From Papio anubis (Eukaryota; Chordata; Mammalia; Primates; Cercopithecidae), in the NCBI RefSeq assembly GCF_008728515.1, contig NC_044988.1, forward strand, positions 28,044,998-28,108,997: DNA of 64,000 bases, written 5' to 3'. Position numbers and translations under genes: made by a program. The number at the start of each line of letters is the position of its first letter. Position 1 is the first letter of the stretch. This document shows, piece by piece, positions 1-12,380 of the stretch. The notes beneath the pieces are model-generated. The model was not told where the DNA came from, made no database searches, and worked only from the letters and a program-made list of their open reading frames with translations.

Positions 1-417
1 AATATGCAACTACTGCACAACCCAGCAACTGCACTCTTGAGCATTTATCTTACAGAAATGAATACATATATTCACACAAAATCCTATACAGGAATGCTTG
101 TAGCAGCATAATTTGTACCTCCAAACTGGAAACAATCCAGATTTCCTTCAGTGGATGAATGGTTAAACTGGTACATCGATTCCATGTGGTATACTACTCA
201 ACAATGAAAAGAAAGGAACTATTGTTGATACACACAACTTCTCCAGGGAATTATGCTGAGTGGAAAAAAGCCAATCACAAAAGATTATATACTGTGTGAT
301 TCCATTCATGTAACATTCTTAAAATGACAAAATTATAGAAATGGGGTAAAGATGAGTCGTTGCCAGGGGTTAAGAGTGGAGGGAGGATGTACATACAGTT
401 ACAAAAAAGCAACAAGA
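1..417 (+). repeat. Old L1M 3' portion
   Basis: The text matches the end of ORF2 and the 3' region of old L1M copies (for example CATAATTTGTACCTCC... and TTGCCAGGGGTTAAGAG). It continues beyond the Alu to about 650. No open frame is kept, and the left end lies outside the window. Confidence 0.65.
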
Positions 418-549
418 GGCCAGGCACAGTGGCTCAGGTCTATAATCCCAGCACTTTGGGACGCCAAGGCTGGTGGATCACTTGAGGTCAGGAGTTCGAG
501 ACCAGCCTGGGCAACAGAGTGAGACTCTGTCTCAAAAAAAAAAAAAAAA
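418..549 (+). repeat. Internally deleted Alu (about 130 bp)
   Basis: A left-arm AluS-type start runs to GAGACCAGCCTGG and then goes straight to the right-arm end GGGCAACAGAGTGAGACTC and a poly(A) tail. Flanking repeats (AAAAAAGCAACAAGAGG before, AAAAGCAACACAAGAGG after) look like TSDs. Confidence 0.85.
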
Positions 550-649
550 GCAACACAAGAGGGACATTTATTGTGATGGAACTGTTTCGTATCTTGACTG
601 TGATGGTGATCACCTGAACCTACACATGTGACAACACTGCATGGAATAA
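550..649 (+). repeat. Old L1M 3' end continued after the Alu
   Basis: The segment resumes L1M 3' sequence (ATTGTGATGGAACTGTTTCG...) after the inserted Alu and ends at the CA repeat. Confidence 0.5.
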
Positions 650-709
650 AACACACACATGCACACACATACACACACACGCACACACATACACACACAC
701 ACACACACA
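650..709 (+). repeat. (CA)n microsatellite
   Basis: About 60 bp of CACACA interrupted by CATG, CATA and CACG units. Confidence 0.95.
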
Positions 710-1734
710 GATGAGTGCATGAAAAACTGGTTAAATCTGAGTAAGATGATCAAGTGTACCAATATCAATTTTCTGGTTGTGATATTGTTCTATAATTATG
801 CAAGATTTTACCATTGGGTGAAACTGCATGAAAGGCAGGTGGGATCTCATAATTGCATGTAAATCTCAATGAGCTCGAAACATAAAGGTTTTTTTAAAAG
901 GCAAGCCTAATCATAGCCAATAAGCAGAGGATTCAGGTTAAGGAAACACTTGTGTTAACAAAAAGCAAAGGGTATGGATTTCCGAAGTCAGACTGGCCTC
1001 ATTAGCTGGAAGTAGCATGGAAGAAGTGTCCACCCAATCTGGAAGTCCCTAGGTTTAGCATGACATATTACTGACTTGAGATCAAGTCTACTAGGTAACT
1101 CTTTTTCCTACCCACAGGAAGGGGTGAATGAAGAAAAATGCTCTGAAATGACAGGAGCTGCTGCCTCCCTCAAAGCCCAGGGGCTGAGGCTGCCCACTCC
1201 TTCCTGGGGTGGGTAGTTCTGTTCTCTCTTATGTAGGTTTTGCAGCCTCCATCTCCTCATCCAGCAACTCCAGCTCTGGGAAGCTGCACAGCCCATTCAC
1301 ACACATTACCCTGCACTGGAAGGCGGGCCCATCTACAAGCTGGGCGGGCGGTCTCATGCAGTTCTCCTTACCTCCCCATCTTCCATCCTAGAGGGATCTA
1401 GGGATCTACTACATTATGAGAAGGAAAAGGTGAGCCATCCCTCAGCTAGGCAAGCACACATACACGGAACCTCTAAGAATGTTCTATCAGTTTTTTAATT
1501 CAACTCAGGCAATATAATCCAACCCATATGGGCTGCCAGGTGGTGAGGCTTCTCTCTAAAAGCCTTGAGAAGTGCCAGGCTCAAGGAATGGGATGCAGAG
1601 CAGTAGGAAGAAGGATAGACAAAACAACCACAACAGAAATCACTAGAAGGTTTTTTGTAACAGTGCAGCTTGTGGGTTGAACAGCAAGTGTCAGAATTTC
1701 TGAGGAAATTAAAGTCACATATCAAAAGTAAACT

Positions 1735-1945
1735 TTTTTAAATCAACATATAATAATTATACATATTTATGGGGTACATAGTGATATTTTGATACATACA
1801 ATGCATAGTGATCAGATTAGGCTAATTATCTCACCCATCATCTCAAATACTTATTTCTTTGCATTGGGATCATTCAATCAGTCAACATTCTCCTTCTAGC
1901 TATTTGCAACTATATATTATTGTTAACTACAGTGGTGTAGAATGC
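1735..1945 (+). repeat. L1 3' UTR fragment (L1MA/L1MB type)
   Basis: ATATTTATGGGGTACATAGT and following bases match the 3' UTR of mid-age L1. No TSD seen. Confidence 0.6.
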
Positions 1946-2001
1946 TTAAAAAGTACACTTTTTTATCAAGCAAATTCGCCAGAGTTGTAACAGTTTACAT
2001 A

Positions 2002-2332
2002 CAGGCATACCTTTTTTATTGCACTTTGGAGATAATGTGTTTTTTACAAATTGCAGGTTTGCAGCAAGCTAGATTGAGCAAGTCTGTTGGTGCCATTTTT
2101 TCAACAGCATGTAGACACTTTGTATCTTTGTGTCACATGTTGCTAATTCTTACAATCTGTCTCTTGTGATTTTTTGGGGGGCACCATGAACCACACCCAT
2201 ACAAGATGGCAAACTTAATCGATAAATGTTGTTTATTTTTTAACTGCTTTATCAACTTGCCATTTCCCATCCTTCTCCCCCTCACCAGGCCTCCCTATTA
2301 CCTGAGACAAAACAACACTGAAATTAGGCCAA
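2002..2332 (+). mobile_element. Tigger1 DNA transposon, 5' end only
   Basis: It starts with the terminal motif CAGGCATACC after a TA and continues with Tigger1 sequence (ACTTAATCGATAAATGTTG, CAGGCCTCCCTATTACCTGA). It stops where an Alu monomer begins. No transposase frame is present. Confidence 0.8.
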
Positions 2333-2445
2333 TTAGTGGCTCTCACCTGTAATCCTAGCAGTTTGAGACACTGAGGTTGGGGAATCACTTGAGCCCAGGA
2401 GTTCAAGACCAGCCTGGGCGACATAGTGAGACTTGCACCTACAGA
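2333..2445 (+). repeat. Alu left monomer (FLAM/AluJ-like)
   Basis: GTGGCTCTCACCTGTAATCC to GGGCGACATAGTGAGACTTG, about 110 bp and diverged. It joins the Tigger1 remnant directly. Confidence 0.75.
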
Positions 2446-4205
2446 TGAATTTTTTTAATGTGTCAGAATTTTCATTTGCTCAAACAATAAGTGTTTTTTC
2501 TTCAAATTTGGTGGTTTTGTGAAGCCACCACAATAAAAATGTCTATGTGATGGGTCCATGCAGAGAGCTGAGGAAAGTCACGTACACCCTTTGCACAACC
2601 TGCTCCTGACCACACAGAGCACGAAGGGTGGGCCCCATGTGAAAGTGCTGCCTTAAGGGGGCCAAGTGGAACCAACAATGTGATTCCCATGCCCCTTGTG
2701 AGGGGCGGGACGGGAGCCATCACATTTCCTGGTAGCCGATTATATGCTCTTTGATTCAACCCGTTGTCTGTTGTAGAAGAGGCAATGGCCCCTTTAAGAC
2801 CCTCCTTTCAACCCTCGGAAGGCCCAAAGACAAGTTAATACCTGTTGATCAGTCTTCTCTAGCCAAGATTTTTAAGATCAGGGTCCTTTCAAGAAGACGT
2901 TCCGCTTCAATTGTGCCTGGCCACTAGAGAACCTTTTGCTTCAGATCCCCCTAGTAAGGGGTGGTGTCTGGTCATCCTCACCCCACCGCTCAGAGCCCCA
3001 TAGGTGACGCAGGATCAGACCCTTCAAAATAGCAAGTGTGCAGGGCGGAACGAAATGCCCAAGTCTGGCCTCACATTGAACTTTCCTTAATGACTACTGA
3101 CCTACAAAACGCTGATTCAACAAAATTAGAAAACAAAAAAAATGGTTTCTGTTCTGAATTTGGCGTGAAAACATTTTTGTTCACATTAATGAAGGTGGCA
3201 GAAGAAAAAACTGCTGTGGTTTTCCACTCCTGCAAACATATCTGCTCTGGTTCCAAATCAGAATGCTTTTCTCTTATCACTTCCGCTGCTGGGAAGATAA
3301 CAAAGCAATTTAGGGCCTACTAGAGAAAGTAGACTTGACCCCGGCACAAATCTCTTTGTCAAGAGACAGAGGCTGAGCCTTCTCTGAATATCTTAGTATC
3401 TGAATTTCTTCGAATATCTTAGTTGACAGTATGATCAAAGCATTGCAAGACTGTCGGTTCCAAGACAACTATGCGGTTCAAGGGGTTTGCCTCATAGACT
3501 GTGCATGAGCCTGGGCCAATACAGTGTGCAAGAAAGTGAACTAGCTCACAAAAGCTGAATTTAAGGCTTGCAAGACCCAGGGACGGGATCTAGGCAAGGA
3601 GTAGGCACAGCGTTTCATAGACAAGTCCCTGAGGCAAAGTGAGGTACTTCTTGTCAAAGTTATTGCTGTGGAAAACAATAGCCAGGGAGTACTGAACTGT
3701 TTGCAATCCATTTGATGACCTAAAATATTGTCTTTGAACAATGTCTGGTTGTCTGGGAGCTATGTACCCGGACTACATTCTCCTGGCCATTCCTGGAGAT
3801 TCCTTAATTACCTTTACATCCTGATTACTCCTTTGAGAGACACACTCAGAATGAGCCCCTTGAAACCACCTATTGTTTTTATTGCAGGAGTGATCTTGAA
3901 GGTATTGTCCCTTTTATATCACACAAGGGCCTCCTGGTAGTGATAAGAACAGAAGTTCCAGGAAAGGATCTGTTTCTCCTGGATAGCTGGGCTGTTTTTA
4001 TTTTAATGATTGTATGGCTGTTGTTACTGATGCCATTGTGTGCTTTGGTTTCAGCTGCTGGGAAGTTCAGAGTCAAACCTGAATCTCACCTCTGCAAAGA
4101 GCACAGGACCCCACGGCAAACGTTGTATATACCTAAGTCATCCCTGGCGCCATCTTCATTTACTGCACCAGGCTTTCTTCGTTGTAATGATGTTCTCTCC
4201 CTTTA
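2446..4205. other. Repeat-poor intergenic sequence
   Basis: About 1.75 kb without recognisable Alu, L1 or LTR. Short open frames are below 100 codons and have no family resemblance. The low repeat content makes it a candidate for conserved non-coding sequence. Confidence 0.5.
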
Positions 4206-4219
4206 AAAAAAAAAAAAAA

Positions 4220-4516
4220 GGCCGGGCGCGGTGGCTCAAGCCTGTAATCCCAGCACTTTGGGAGGCCGAGGCGGGTGGATCACGAGGTCAGGAGATCGAG
4301 ACCATCCTGGCTAACATGGTGAAACCCCGTCTCTACTAAAAATACAAAAAACTAGCCGGGCGTGGTGGCGGGCGCCTGTAGTCCCAGCTACTCGGAGGCT
4401 GAGGCAGGAGAATGGCGTGAACCTGGGAGGCGGAGCTTGCAGTGAGCCGAGATCGCGCCACTGCACTCCAGCCTGGGTGACACAGCGCGAGACTCCGTCT
4501 CAAAAAAAAAAAAAAA
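4220..4516 (+). repeat. AluY, Old World monkey-like
   Basis: Full-length, little diverged, with CTCAAGCCTGTAATCC and AAAACTAGCCGGGCG, changes seen in cercopithecoid AluYRa. Poly(A) at the end; an A run also precedes it (4206-4219). Confidence 0.9.
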
Positions 4517-5670
4517 CTCTTCACATTTCTGCAAGCCACAAGAATACTCCTTGGGGGATAGATAACATATAAACAAGTGAACAAACAAATCAGACAGGTA
4601 ATTGGCAGAAATAACTTGTTTTAAAATACTTTTACCCCTGTTTGGAGTGGTAGAGGAGTAATCTTGCCTTGTCTGTCTTTAAATGGCTGTGTTTGCAAAC
4701 TAGCATCTATTATGTTGCGTGAAGAACGTGTTTTTAAATGACCATTGGTATTTTTAACTTCCGATGAAGGCGACTGTTGGTCTTCTTCCAAGCAATGTGC
4801 CACGAAGAGCTTCTACTGAGTTCTACAAGAGCACTACAGGAGTGTTTCCCAAGACAAAGCTGACTTCTAGGTAGCTATGGGGAGCGCCCACAAACCTGGG
4901 CTGCGGTGAAAGTCAGCAGGATGGACTGGAAGAGCCAGAGGTCTGTGTGGGAAGTGTCAGCCCCTTCCTTCTGCCTCCTTCTCTTGGTCGGGGTACATGC
5001 TCCACTTTCTCCTGTGGAACTTAGTTTTCTCATCAGAAAAATGAGAAGAGCTGCTTACTGGTTAGGTCTGTTAGGAAGAGATTATGTCTGTCTTTAATAA
5101 ACAAATGTAGTATATTTAACTTTGTTGTATTTACTGATTCATTTTGACCTTTTTCTACCACATACTGTCTATTTTATCTCAAAATATTTTTTTTTTTTTT
5201 CTTTTCTAGACTGATGGATTGATAAAGTTTTCTGCCTTTTCCCTTCCTTTCTCCCTAGGGTGATTTGTATTCTATACTTGCATGGCTTGTGCTTTTAGTA
5301 TTACCCTAAGGCCAGCCTTTTTTTCTGTAAATGTTGAAAGCTATTCAATATTTCAATGCTACTGCAAGACTTGAAAAAGGCCTCACTATGATTTATACAC
5401 AGAAATCCTTTTGCCCACCTCCATTCTTTCATGTTGCTGTTGACCTGAATTTTAGTTTATCTTTTCTTCTGACAAAACATAGTTATATTTTGGGGTTTAT
5501 AACACATATGGATTTAACATATATGTCAATAATAGCACAGGGTGGGGTATGAACCTATCATGGAACAACGTTGCTATATTTTAGCAGAATTAGTGTTAAT
5601 CTGGAGTAGATTATTAGAAATTAAATATCAATTATAATCCTTAGAGCAACTGCTTTAAAATTAAAAACCT
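4517..5670. other. Intergenic, no recognised gene
   Basis: AT-rich sequence with an interrupted T run near 5188-5200. I see no repeat family or coding signal. Confidence 0.4.
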
Positions 5671-8600
5671 AGAGCAGAGCTGAAGGAGACAGAGACACAA
5701 AAAACCCTCCAAAAAAATCAATGAATCCAGGAGCTGGTTTTTTGAAAAAGTTAACAAAATAGACTGCTAGCTAGACTAATAAAGAAGAAAAGATAGAAGA
5801 ATCAAATAGGGCACAAAAAAAAAAATGATAAAGGGAATGCCACCACTGACCCCACAGAAATACAAACTACCATCAGAGAATACCATAAACACCTTTAAAC
5901 AAATAAACTAGAAAATCTAGAAGAAAGGGATAAATTCCTGGACATATACCTCCTCCCAAGGCTAAACCAGGAAGAAGTCGAATCCCTGAATGGACCAATA
6001 ACAAGTTCTGAAATTGAGGCAGTAATTAATAGCCTACCAACCAAAAAAAGCCCAGGACCAGATGGATTCACAGCTGAAATCTACCAGAGGTACAAAGAGG
6101 AGCTGGTACCATTCCTTCTGAAACTATTCTAAACAACTGAAAAGGAGGGACTCCTCCCTAACTAATTTTATGAGGCCAGCATCATTCTGATACCAAAACT
6201 TGGCAGAGACACAGCAAAAAAAGAAAATTTCATGCCAATATCCCTGATGAACATCAATGTGAAAATCCTCAATAAAATACTGGCAAGCCAAATCCAGCAG
6301 CACAGCAGCACATCAAAAAGCTTACCCACCATGATCTAGTTGGCTTTATCCCTGGGATGCTAGGGTCGTTCAACATATGCAAATCAATAAACATAATCAA
6401 TCACATAAACAGAACCAATGACAAAAACCACATGATTATCTCAATGGATGCAGAAAAGACCTTCTATAAAATTCAAAATTCCTTCATGTTAAAAATTCTC
6501 AATAAACTAGGTATTGATGGAACATATCTCAAAATAATATGAACTATTTGTGAAAAATCCACAGCCAACATCATACTGAATAGGCAAAAGCTGGAAGCAT
6601 TCCCTTTGAAAACTGATTCAAGACAAGTATGCCCTCTCTCACCACTCCTAGTCAACATAGTATTGGAAGTTCTGGTCTGGACAATCAGGCAAAAGAAAGA
6701 AATAAAGCGTGTTCAAACAGGAAGAGAGGAAGTCAAACTGTCTCTGTTCGCAGATGACATGATTCTATATGTAGAAAACCCCATCGCCTCAGCCCCAAAA
6801 TTCCTTAAGATGATAAGCAACTTCAGCAAAGTCTCAGGATACAAAATCAATGTGCAAAATTCACAAGCATTCCTATACTCCAACAATAGATAAGCAGAGA
6901 GCCAAATCATAATGAAGTCCCACTCACAATTGCTGCAAAGAGAATAAAATACCTAGAAATACAGCCAACAAGGGATGTGGAGGACCTGTTCAAGGAGAAC
7001 TACAAACCACTGCTCAAGGAAATAAGGGAGGACACAAACCAATAGAAAAACATTCCATCTTCATGATAGGAAGAATCAATATTGTGAAAATGGCCATACT
7101 GCCCAAAGTAATTTATAGATTCAATGCTATTCCCATCAAACTATCATTGACATTCTTCACAGAATTAGCAAAAGCTACTTTAAATTTCACATGGAACCAA
7201 AAAAAGAGCCCATATAGCCAAGACAATCCTAAGCAAAAAGAACAAATCTGAGCCATCACACTACCTGACTTCAAACTATACTGCAAGCCTACAGTAACCA
7301 AAACAGTTTGGTACTGGTATCAAAACAGACATAGACCAATGGAACAGAACAGAGACCTCAGAAATAACACCACACGTCTATAACCATCTGATCCTTGACA
7401 AACCTAACAAAAACAAGCAATGGGGAAATCATTCTCTACTTAATAAATGGTTCTGGGAAAACTGGTTAGCCATATGCAGAAAACTGAAACTTGGACCCCT
7501 TCCTTAGACCTTATACAAAAATTAACTCAGGATGGATTAAAGACTTAAATGTAAAACCCAAAACCATAAAAACCCTAGAAGAAAACCTAGACAATACCAT
7601 TTAGGACATAGGCATAGGCAAAGATTTCATGAAGAAAATGCCAAAAGCAATTGCAACAAAAGCCAAATTTGACAAATGGGATCTAATTAAACTAAACAGC
7701 TTCTGCACAGCAAAAGAAACTATCATCAGAGTGAACAGGCACCCTACAGAATGGGAGAAAAATTTTGCTACCTACTTATCTGACAAAGGTCTTATATCCA
7801 GAATATACAAAGAACTTAAACAAATTTACAAGAAAATAAACAAATAACCCCATCAAAAAGTGGGCAAAGGATATGAACAGACACTTCTCAAAAGAAGACA
7901 TTTATGCGGCCAACAAACATATGAAAAAAAGCTCAACATCACTGATCATTAGAGAAATGCAAATCAAAACCACATGAGATACCATCTCATGCCAGTCAGA
8001 ATGGCAATTAGTGAAAAAGTCAAGAAACAATAGATGCTGGTGAGACTGTGGAGAAATAGGAACACTTTTACACTGTGTGTGGGAATGTAAATTAGTTCAA
8101 CCATTGTGGAAGACAGTGTGGCAATTCTTCAAGGATCTAGAACCAGAAATACCATTTGACCCAGCCATCCCATTAGTGGGTATATACCTAAAGGAATTTA
8201 AATCATTCAACTATAAAGTCATATGCAGAGGTATTTTTACTGCAGTACTATTTACAATAGCAAAGACATGGAACCAACCCAAATGCCCATCAATGATGGA
8301 CTGCATAAAGAAAATGTGGCACATATACATTATTGGAATATGATGCAGCCATAAAAAGAATGAAATCACGTCCTTTGTAGGGACATGGATGATGCTGGAA
8401 GCTATAATTTCCAGCCACCTAACACAGGAACAGAAAACCAAACACTATATGTTCTCACTCATAAACGAGAGTTGAACAATAAAATCACATGGACACAGGG
8501 AGAGAAACAACACACACCGGGGCCTGTCGGCGGGTGAGGGGCAAAGGGAGAGAGAGCATTAGGACAAATACCTAATGCATGCAGGGCTTAAAACCTAGAT

Positions 8601-8715
8601 GACAGGTTGATGGGTGCAGCAAACCACCATGGCACACATATACCTATGTAACAAACCTGCATGTTCTGCATATGTATCCCAGAACTTATAAAATGTAAAG
8701 ATAAAAATAAATAAA
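5671..8715 (+). mobile_element. 5'-truncated primate L1 (L1PA/L1PB age) with dead ORF2
   Basis: It starts inside ORF2 (AGCAGAGCTGAAGGAGACAG), passes the reverse transcriptase region, and ends in the L1 3' UTR (CCAGAACTTATAAAATG) with an A-rich tail. The RT box F-A-D-D is visible at 6747-6758. In-frame stops at 6130-6132 and 6540-6542 and other breaks kill the protein. L1 ORF2 is the endonuclease and reverse transcriptase that copies L1 and Alu RNA; this copy lacks ORF1, the promoter and the endonuclease part, so it is a fossil. Confidence 0.92.
6606..6893 (+). pseudogene. L1 ORF2 reverse transcriptase fragment
   Basis: An open stretch of 95 codons within the dead L1 carries SLFADDMILYVENP, the metal-binding FADD motif of the RT palm. 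It is bounded by stops. It has no promoter or start context and is not a gene. Confidence 0.85.
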
Positions 8716-8769
8716 TAACTTAAAAATTACCTTTAAAAATCAACAGAGAACACCAAAAGCATGAGTAAC

Positions 8770-9815
8770 AACAGAAATAAATAGATCATTTAAAAGTTTT
8801 CAAAATTAAAAACTTCTGTGCTTCAAAGAGCATCATCAAGAAAGTGAAAAGACAACCTACAGAATGACAAAGCTTTCCGCAAACCATGTATCTGTTCAGG
8901 AGCTTGCATCTAGAATATATAAGAACCCTTACAACTCAGTAATAAAAAAGACAGCTTTAAAATGGGTACGGGATCTGAACAGATATTTCTGCAAAAATAT
9001 ACAAATGGCCAAAAAGCACATGAAAAGATACTCAACTTCGTTGTTGTTAGGAAAATGTAAATCAAAGCCACAGTGAGATACCACTTCATACCCACTAGGA
9101 TGGATATCATTTTTAAAAAGACAGATAATAACAAGGGTTGGTAAGAATGTGGCAGAATTGGAGCCTTCATCTATTGCTGGTAACAATGTAAAATGGTGAA
9201 ACCAATTTGGTAACCAGTCTGGCAGTTCCTCAAATGTTTACATAAAGAATTGACCCAGTAGTTAAGCTCTGAGGTACATACCCAAGAAAAACGAAAACCA
9301 ATGTTTACGCAAAGACATACACATATGTTCATAGCAGCATTATTCACAATAACCAAAATATGGAAACAACTTGCATATGTATCAACTGATGAATTTTTTT
9401 GAAAACAGTATATGCTTATAATGAAATATCATTCAACCATAAAAAGGAATGAAGTACCGATACATGCTACAACATGAACAAATCTTGAGAACATTATGCT
9501 AAGTGAAAGAGGCAAGTCACAGAAGACCATCATATTGTAAAATTGCATATGTTTGAAATGTTCAGAATAGACAAATTCATAGAGAAAGAAATTGGATCAG
9601 TGGTTCGCAGGGTCTAGGGAGATGGGGAGATTGTGGAGTGATGGCTAAGGATTGAGGGGTTTCTTTTTGGAGTAATGAAAATGTTCTAAAATTCATTACA
9701 GTGATTGATATACAACTCTATGACTATACTTAAAAAACACTGAATTATAAACTTCAAATGGGTGAATTATATGGTATGTTAATTAAATCTCAATAAAGTG
9801 GTTAAAAATTCAGAG
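8770..9815 (+). repeat. L1M 3' portion (older LINE-1)
   Basis: Diverged end of ORF2 and 3' tail: AATCAAAGCCACAGTGAGAT, ATTGGAGCCTTCATC..., GAATTATATGGTATG and TCTCAATAAAGTGG. More diverged than the L1 to its left. Confidence 0.8.
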
Positions 9816-9839
9816 GAATAGAAATCATACACTAAAAAA

Positions 9840-10183
9840 TATCTGTTTAATGCAAGTGCATGCAATAACATTTACAAACCTTAAAAACATTATGGTTTCT
9901 GAGAGAAGCCAGATGACAAATAATACATATTGTCCAATTCTGCTTACATAAAATTTCTAGAAAAGGCAAAATGATACAAACAGAAAGCAAATCAGTGTTA
10001 GTCTGTGGTTCAGAATGAGAGCCAGGATTGAGGGCACACAGCCATGTAGGAAGTTTGTGGGTGCTGGAAGAGCACTAACACTGGGCTGTGGGCTGGTTGT
10101 ACAACTGCATGGATTCACTAAAACTCACTGGACTGGGCATGAATATTATGATGTATAAATTATACCTCAATAAAGCTGTTTCA
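9840..10183 (+). repeat. Second L1M 3' end
   Basis: Another old L1M terminus (TTATACCTCAATAAAGCTG at 10160-10178) with an Alu inserted at its end. Confidence 0.6.
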
Positions 10184-10475
10184 GGCTGGGCGTGGCGGCT
10201 CACACCTGTAATCCCAGCACTTTGGGAGGCCGAGGCGGGTGGATCACGAGGTCAGGAGATCGAGACCATCCTGGTGATGGTGAAACCCCATCTCTACTAA
10301 AAATACAAAAAGTTAGCCGGGCATGGTGGCGGGCGCCTGTAGTCCCAGCTACACGGGAGGCTGAGGCAGGAGAATGGGGTGAACCCAGGACATGGAGCTT
10401 GCAGTGAGCTGAGATCGCTCCACTGAACTCCAGCCTGGGTGACAGAGCGAGACTCTGTCTCAAAAAAAAAAAAAA
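10184..10475 (+). repeat. AluY-like element
   Basis: Starts GGCTGGGCGTGGCGGCTC and has a poly(A) tail. Short TSD-like AAGCTGTTT / AAACTGTTTT. GGAGCTTGCAGTGAGC is AluY-type. Confidence 0.92.
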
Positions 10476-11740
10476 CTGTTTTAAAGAAGAAATAAAATTG
10501 CTTTACAATATTTATAGTTGATAATTAATTATATTCACTGACATATTGTTTCAATTTCTGTTTACCATTTTATCTTGTTTATCTTTTTAGATTAACTTTA
10601 CTTTCAACTGGACACATCATTTAATAATTCTTTTGGAGAAAATCTGGCAGTATTAAACCATCTTAGTTTTTGTATGTCTGAATAATCTACATTTTGCTTT
10701 CACTCTTTTTGATGGTTGAGATGAACATAAAAACTATGGATTTCATGAAAAACATTTTTTCTTACCCCTACTTAATGGAGTCAAACTCCTGGCTGACTAT
10801 GCCTGCTCCCAAAACTGAAGCCCAACAGGTTTGTGGTGCCAATCTGGCTATTATTCTGCATTTCTGTTCCATTTGTTCTGCTCTCAGTGTATCTTCGCAT
10901 TTGGATATGGCTTCCATACTTTCCTTCACTAGGACTCATTCTCAAACATGAATGGTCAGCCAAGGATCACCAAACACTTGAGGAAAGCCTCTCTCACAAG
11001 AAGGAGATTAAGGAAACAAAAGGAATAAGGAGCTCAGAAGAAACCCACAATGAAGAAAGCAGGAAAAGATTAAAGCAAAACAAAACACTGTTATTTTTAG
11101 TGCGATGATAGACAATGGTAAACTGGAAGAGGATTTCTTTAAAGGAACAAAGAACAAGAAAGTGAAATAGCAGCAATACATTTTCACTAGAATATTTAGA
11201 AGATAAAATGGAGAATATCTCAATAGCAAGAAATAAAATAAATCTCAATGGCAAAAAATTAAAATAATTTTTTGAGAAATTGCTGCTCTTTTGGTAAACA
11301 AAACAAAATTTGAGAAAGTCTCACAAAAAAAAACACAAAGACAAAAGAGATGGAAAATAAAAGAAAAAATATGAGAAAAACCAGAAAATGAACTTAGGAG
11401 ATCCAATATCTTATGAATAGGAGGTCTAGAAAGAGAAAAAAGAAGGAAGAAAATTAACGAAGAATTTTTTAAAGTCAGAACTGACAAACCTAAGTCTGCA
11501 GACTGAAAGACCCACAACATGCCCCAGTGCAATGAATAAAAAAGTGCTCACCCACATATATATCCTTGGGAAATATTAAAACATCAGACATAAAGAAAGT
11601 GCCTAAGAGCATCCCAAGATCCAAAATAAATAAACTGTTCATACACAAAGAATCAGGAATCAGAATGACCCTGGTCGTCTAGCATCACTGGGTACTATGT
11701 TTTCAACTTTAATTCTACTCCCACATTAAAAATGAAGTAC
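10476..11740. other. Intergenic, A-rich, no gene recognised
   Basis: From about 10980 to 11560 the plus strand is strongly purine/A-rich (AAGAAAG, AAAATAAA runs). It could be a very old LINE remnant, but I could not assign it. Confidence 0.35.
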
Positions 11741-11742
11741 AA

Positions 11743-12058
11743 TGAGGAGGGCAGGGTGACTCATGCCTGTAATCCCAGCACTTTGGGAGGCCAAGGTGGG
11801 CAGATCACTTGAGGTCAGGAGTTCAAGACCAGCCTGGCCGACATAGTGAAATCCTATCTCCACTAAAAATACAAAAAAATTAACTTGGTGTGGTGGCGTG
11901 TGCCTATAATCCCAGCTACTGGGGAGGCTGAGGCAGGAGAATCACTTCAACTCGGGAGGCAGAGGCTGCAGTGAGCCAAGAACATGACATTGTACTCCAG
12001 CCTGGGCAACAGAGTAACGCTCCATCTCAAAAACAAAAAAACAAAACAAACAAACAAA
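11743..12058 (+). repeat. AluS-like element
   Basis: Both arms are present (GCAGGGTGACTCATGCCTG start, GGCAGAGGCTGCAGTGAGC right arm). The tail is a CAAA-type simple repeat. Confidence 0.92.
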
Positions 12059-12070
12059 ATGAAGTGTAAT

Positions 12071-12380
12071 GGCCAGGTACAGTGGTTCATACGTGTAATC
12101 CCAGCACTTTGGGAAGCCAAGGTGGGTGGATCACTTGAGGTCAGGAGTTCGTGACCAGCCTGGCCAACATGACAAAACCCTGTCTCTACTAAAAATACGA
12201 AAAAAAAAAAAAAATTAGCCAGGCTTGCTGGGGCACCTGTATAATCCCAGTTACTTGGGTGGCTGAGGCAGAAGAATTGCTTCAACCTAGGAGGTGGAGG
12301 TTGCAGTGAGCCAAGATGGCACCACTGCACTCTAGCCTGGGAGACAGAGTGAGACGCTGTCTCAAAAAAAAAAAAAAAAA
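12071..12380 (+). repeat. AluS-like element
   Basis: Starts GGCCAGGTACAGTGGTTC. TSDs AATGAAGTGTAA stand on both sides (before 12071 and after 12380). It sits 12 bp downstream of the previous Alu in the same direction. Confidence 0.93.

Noticed and set aside
6357..8343. Series of reverse transcriptase-like frames
   Set aside because: They are pieces of one dead L1 ORF2 with stops between them; not a retron, group II intron or new RT system.
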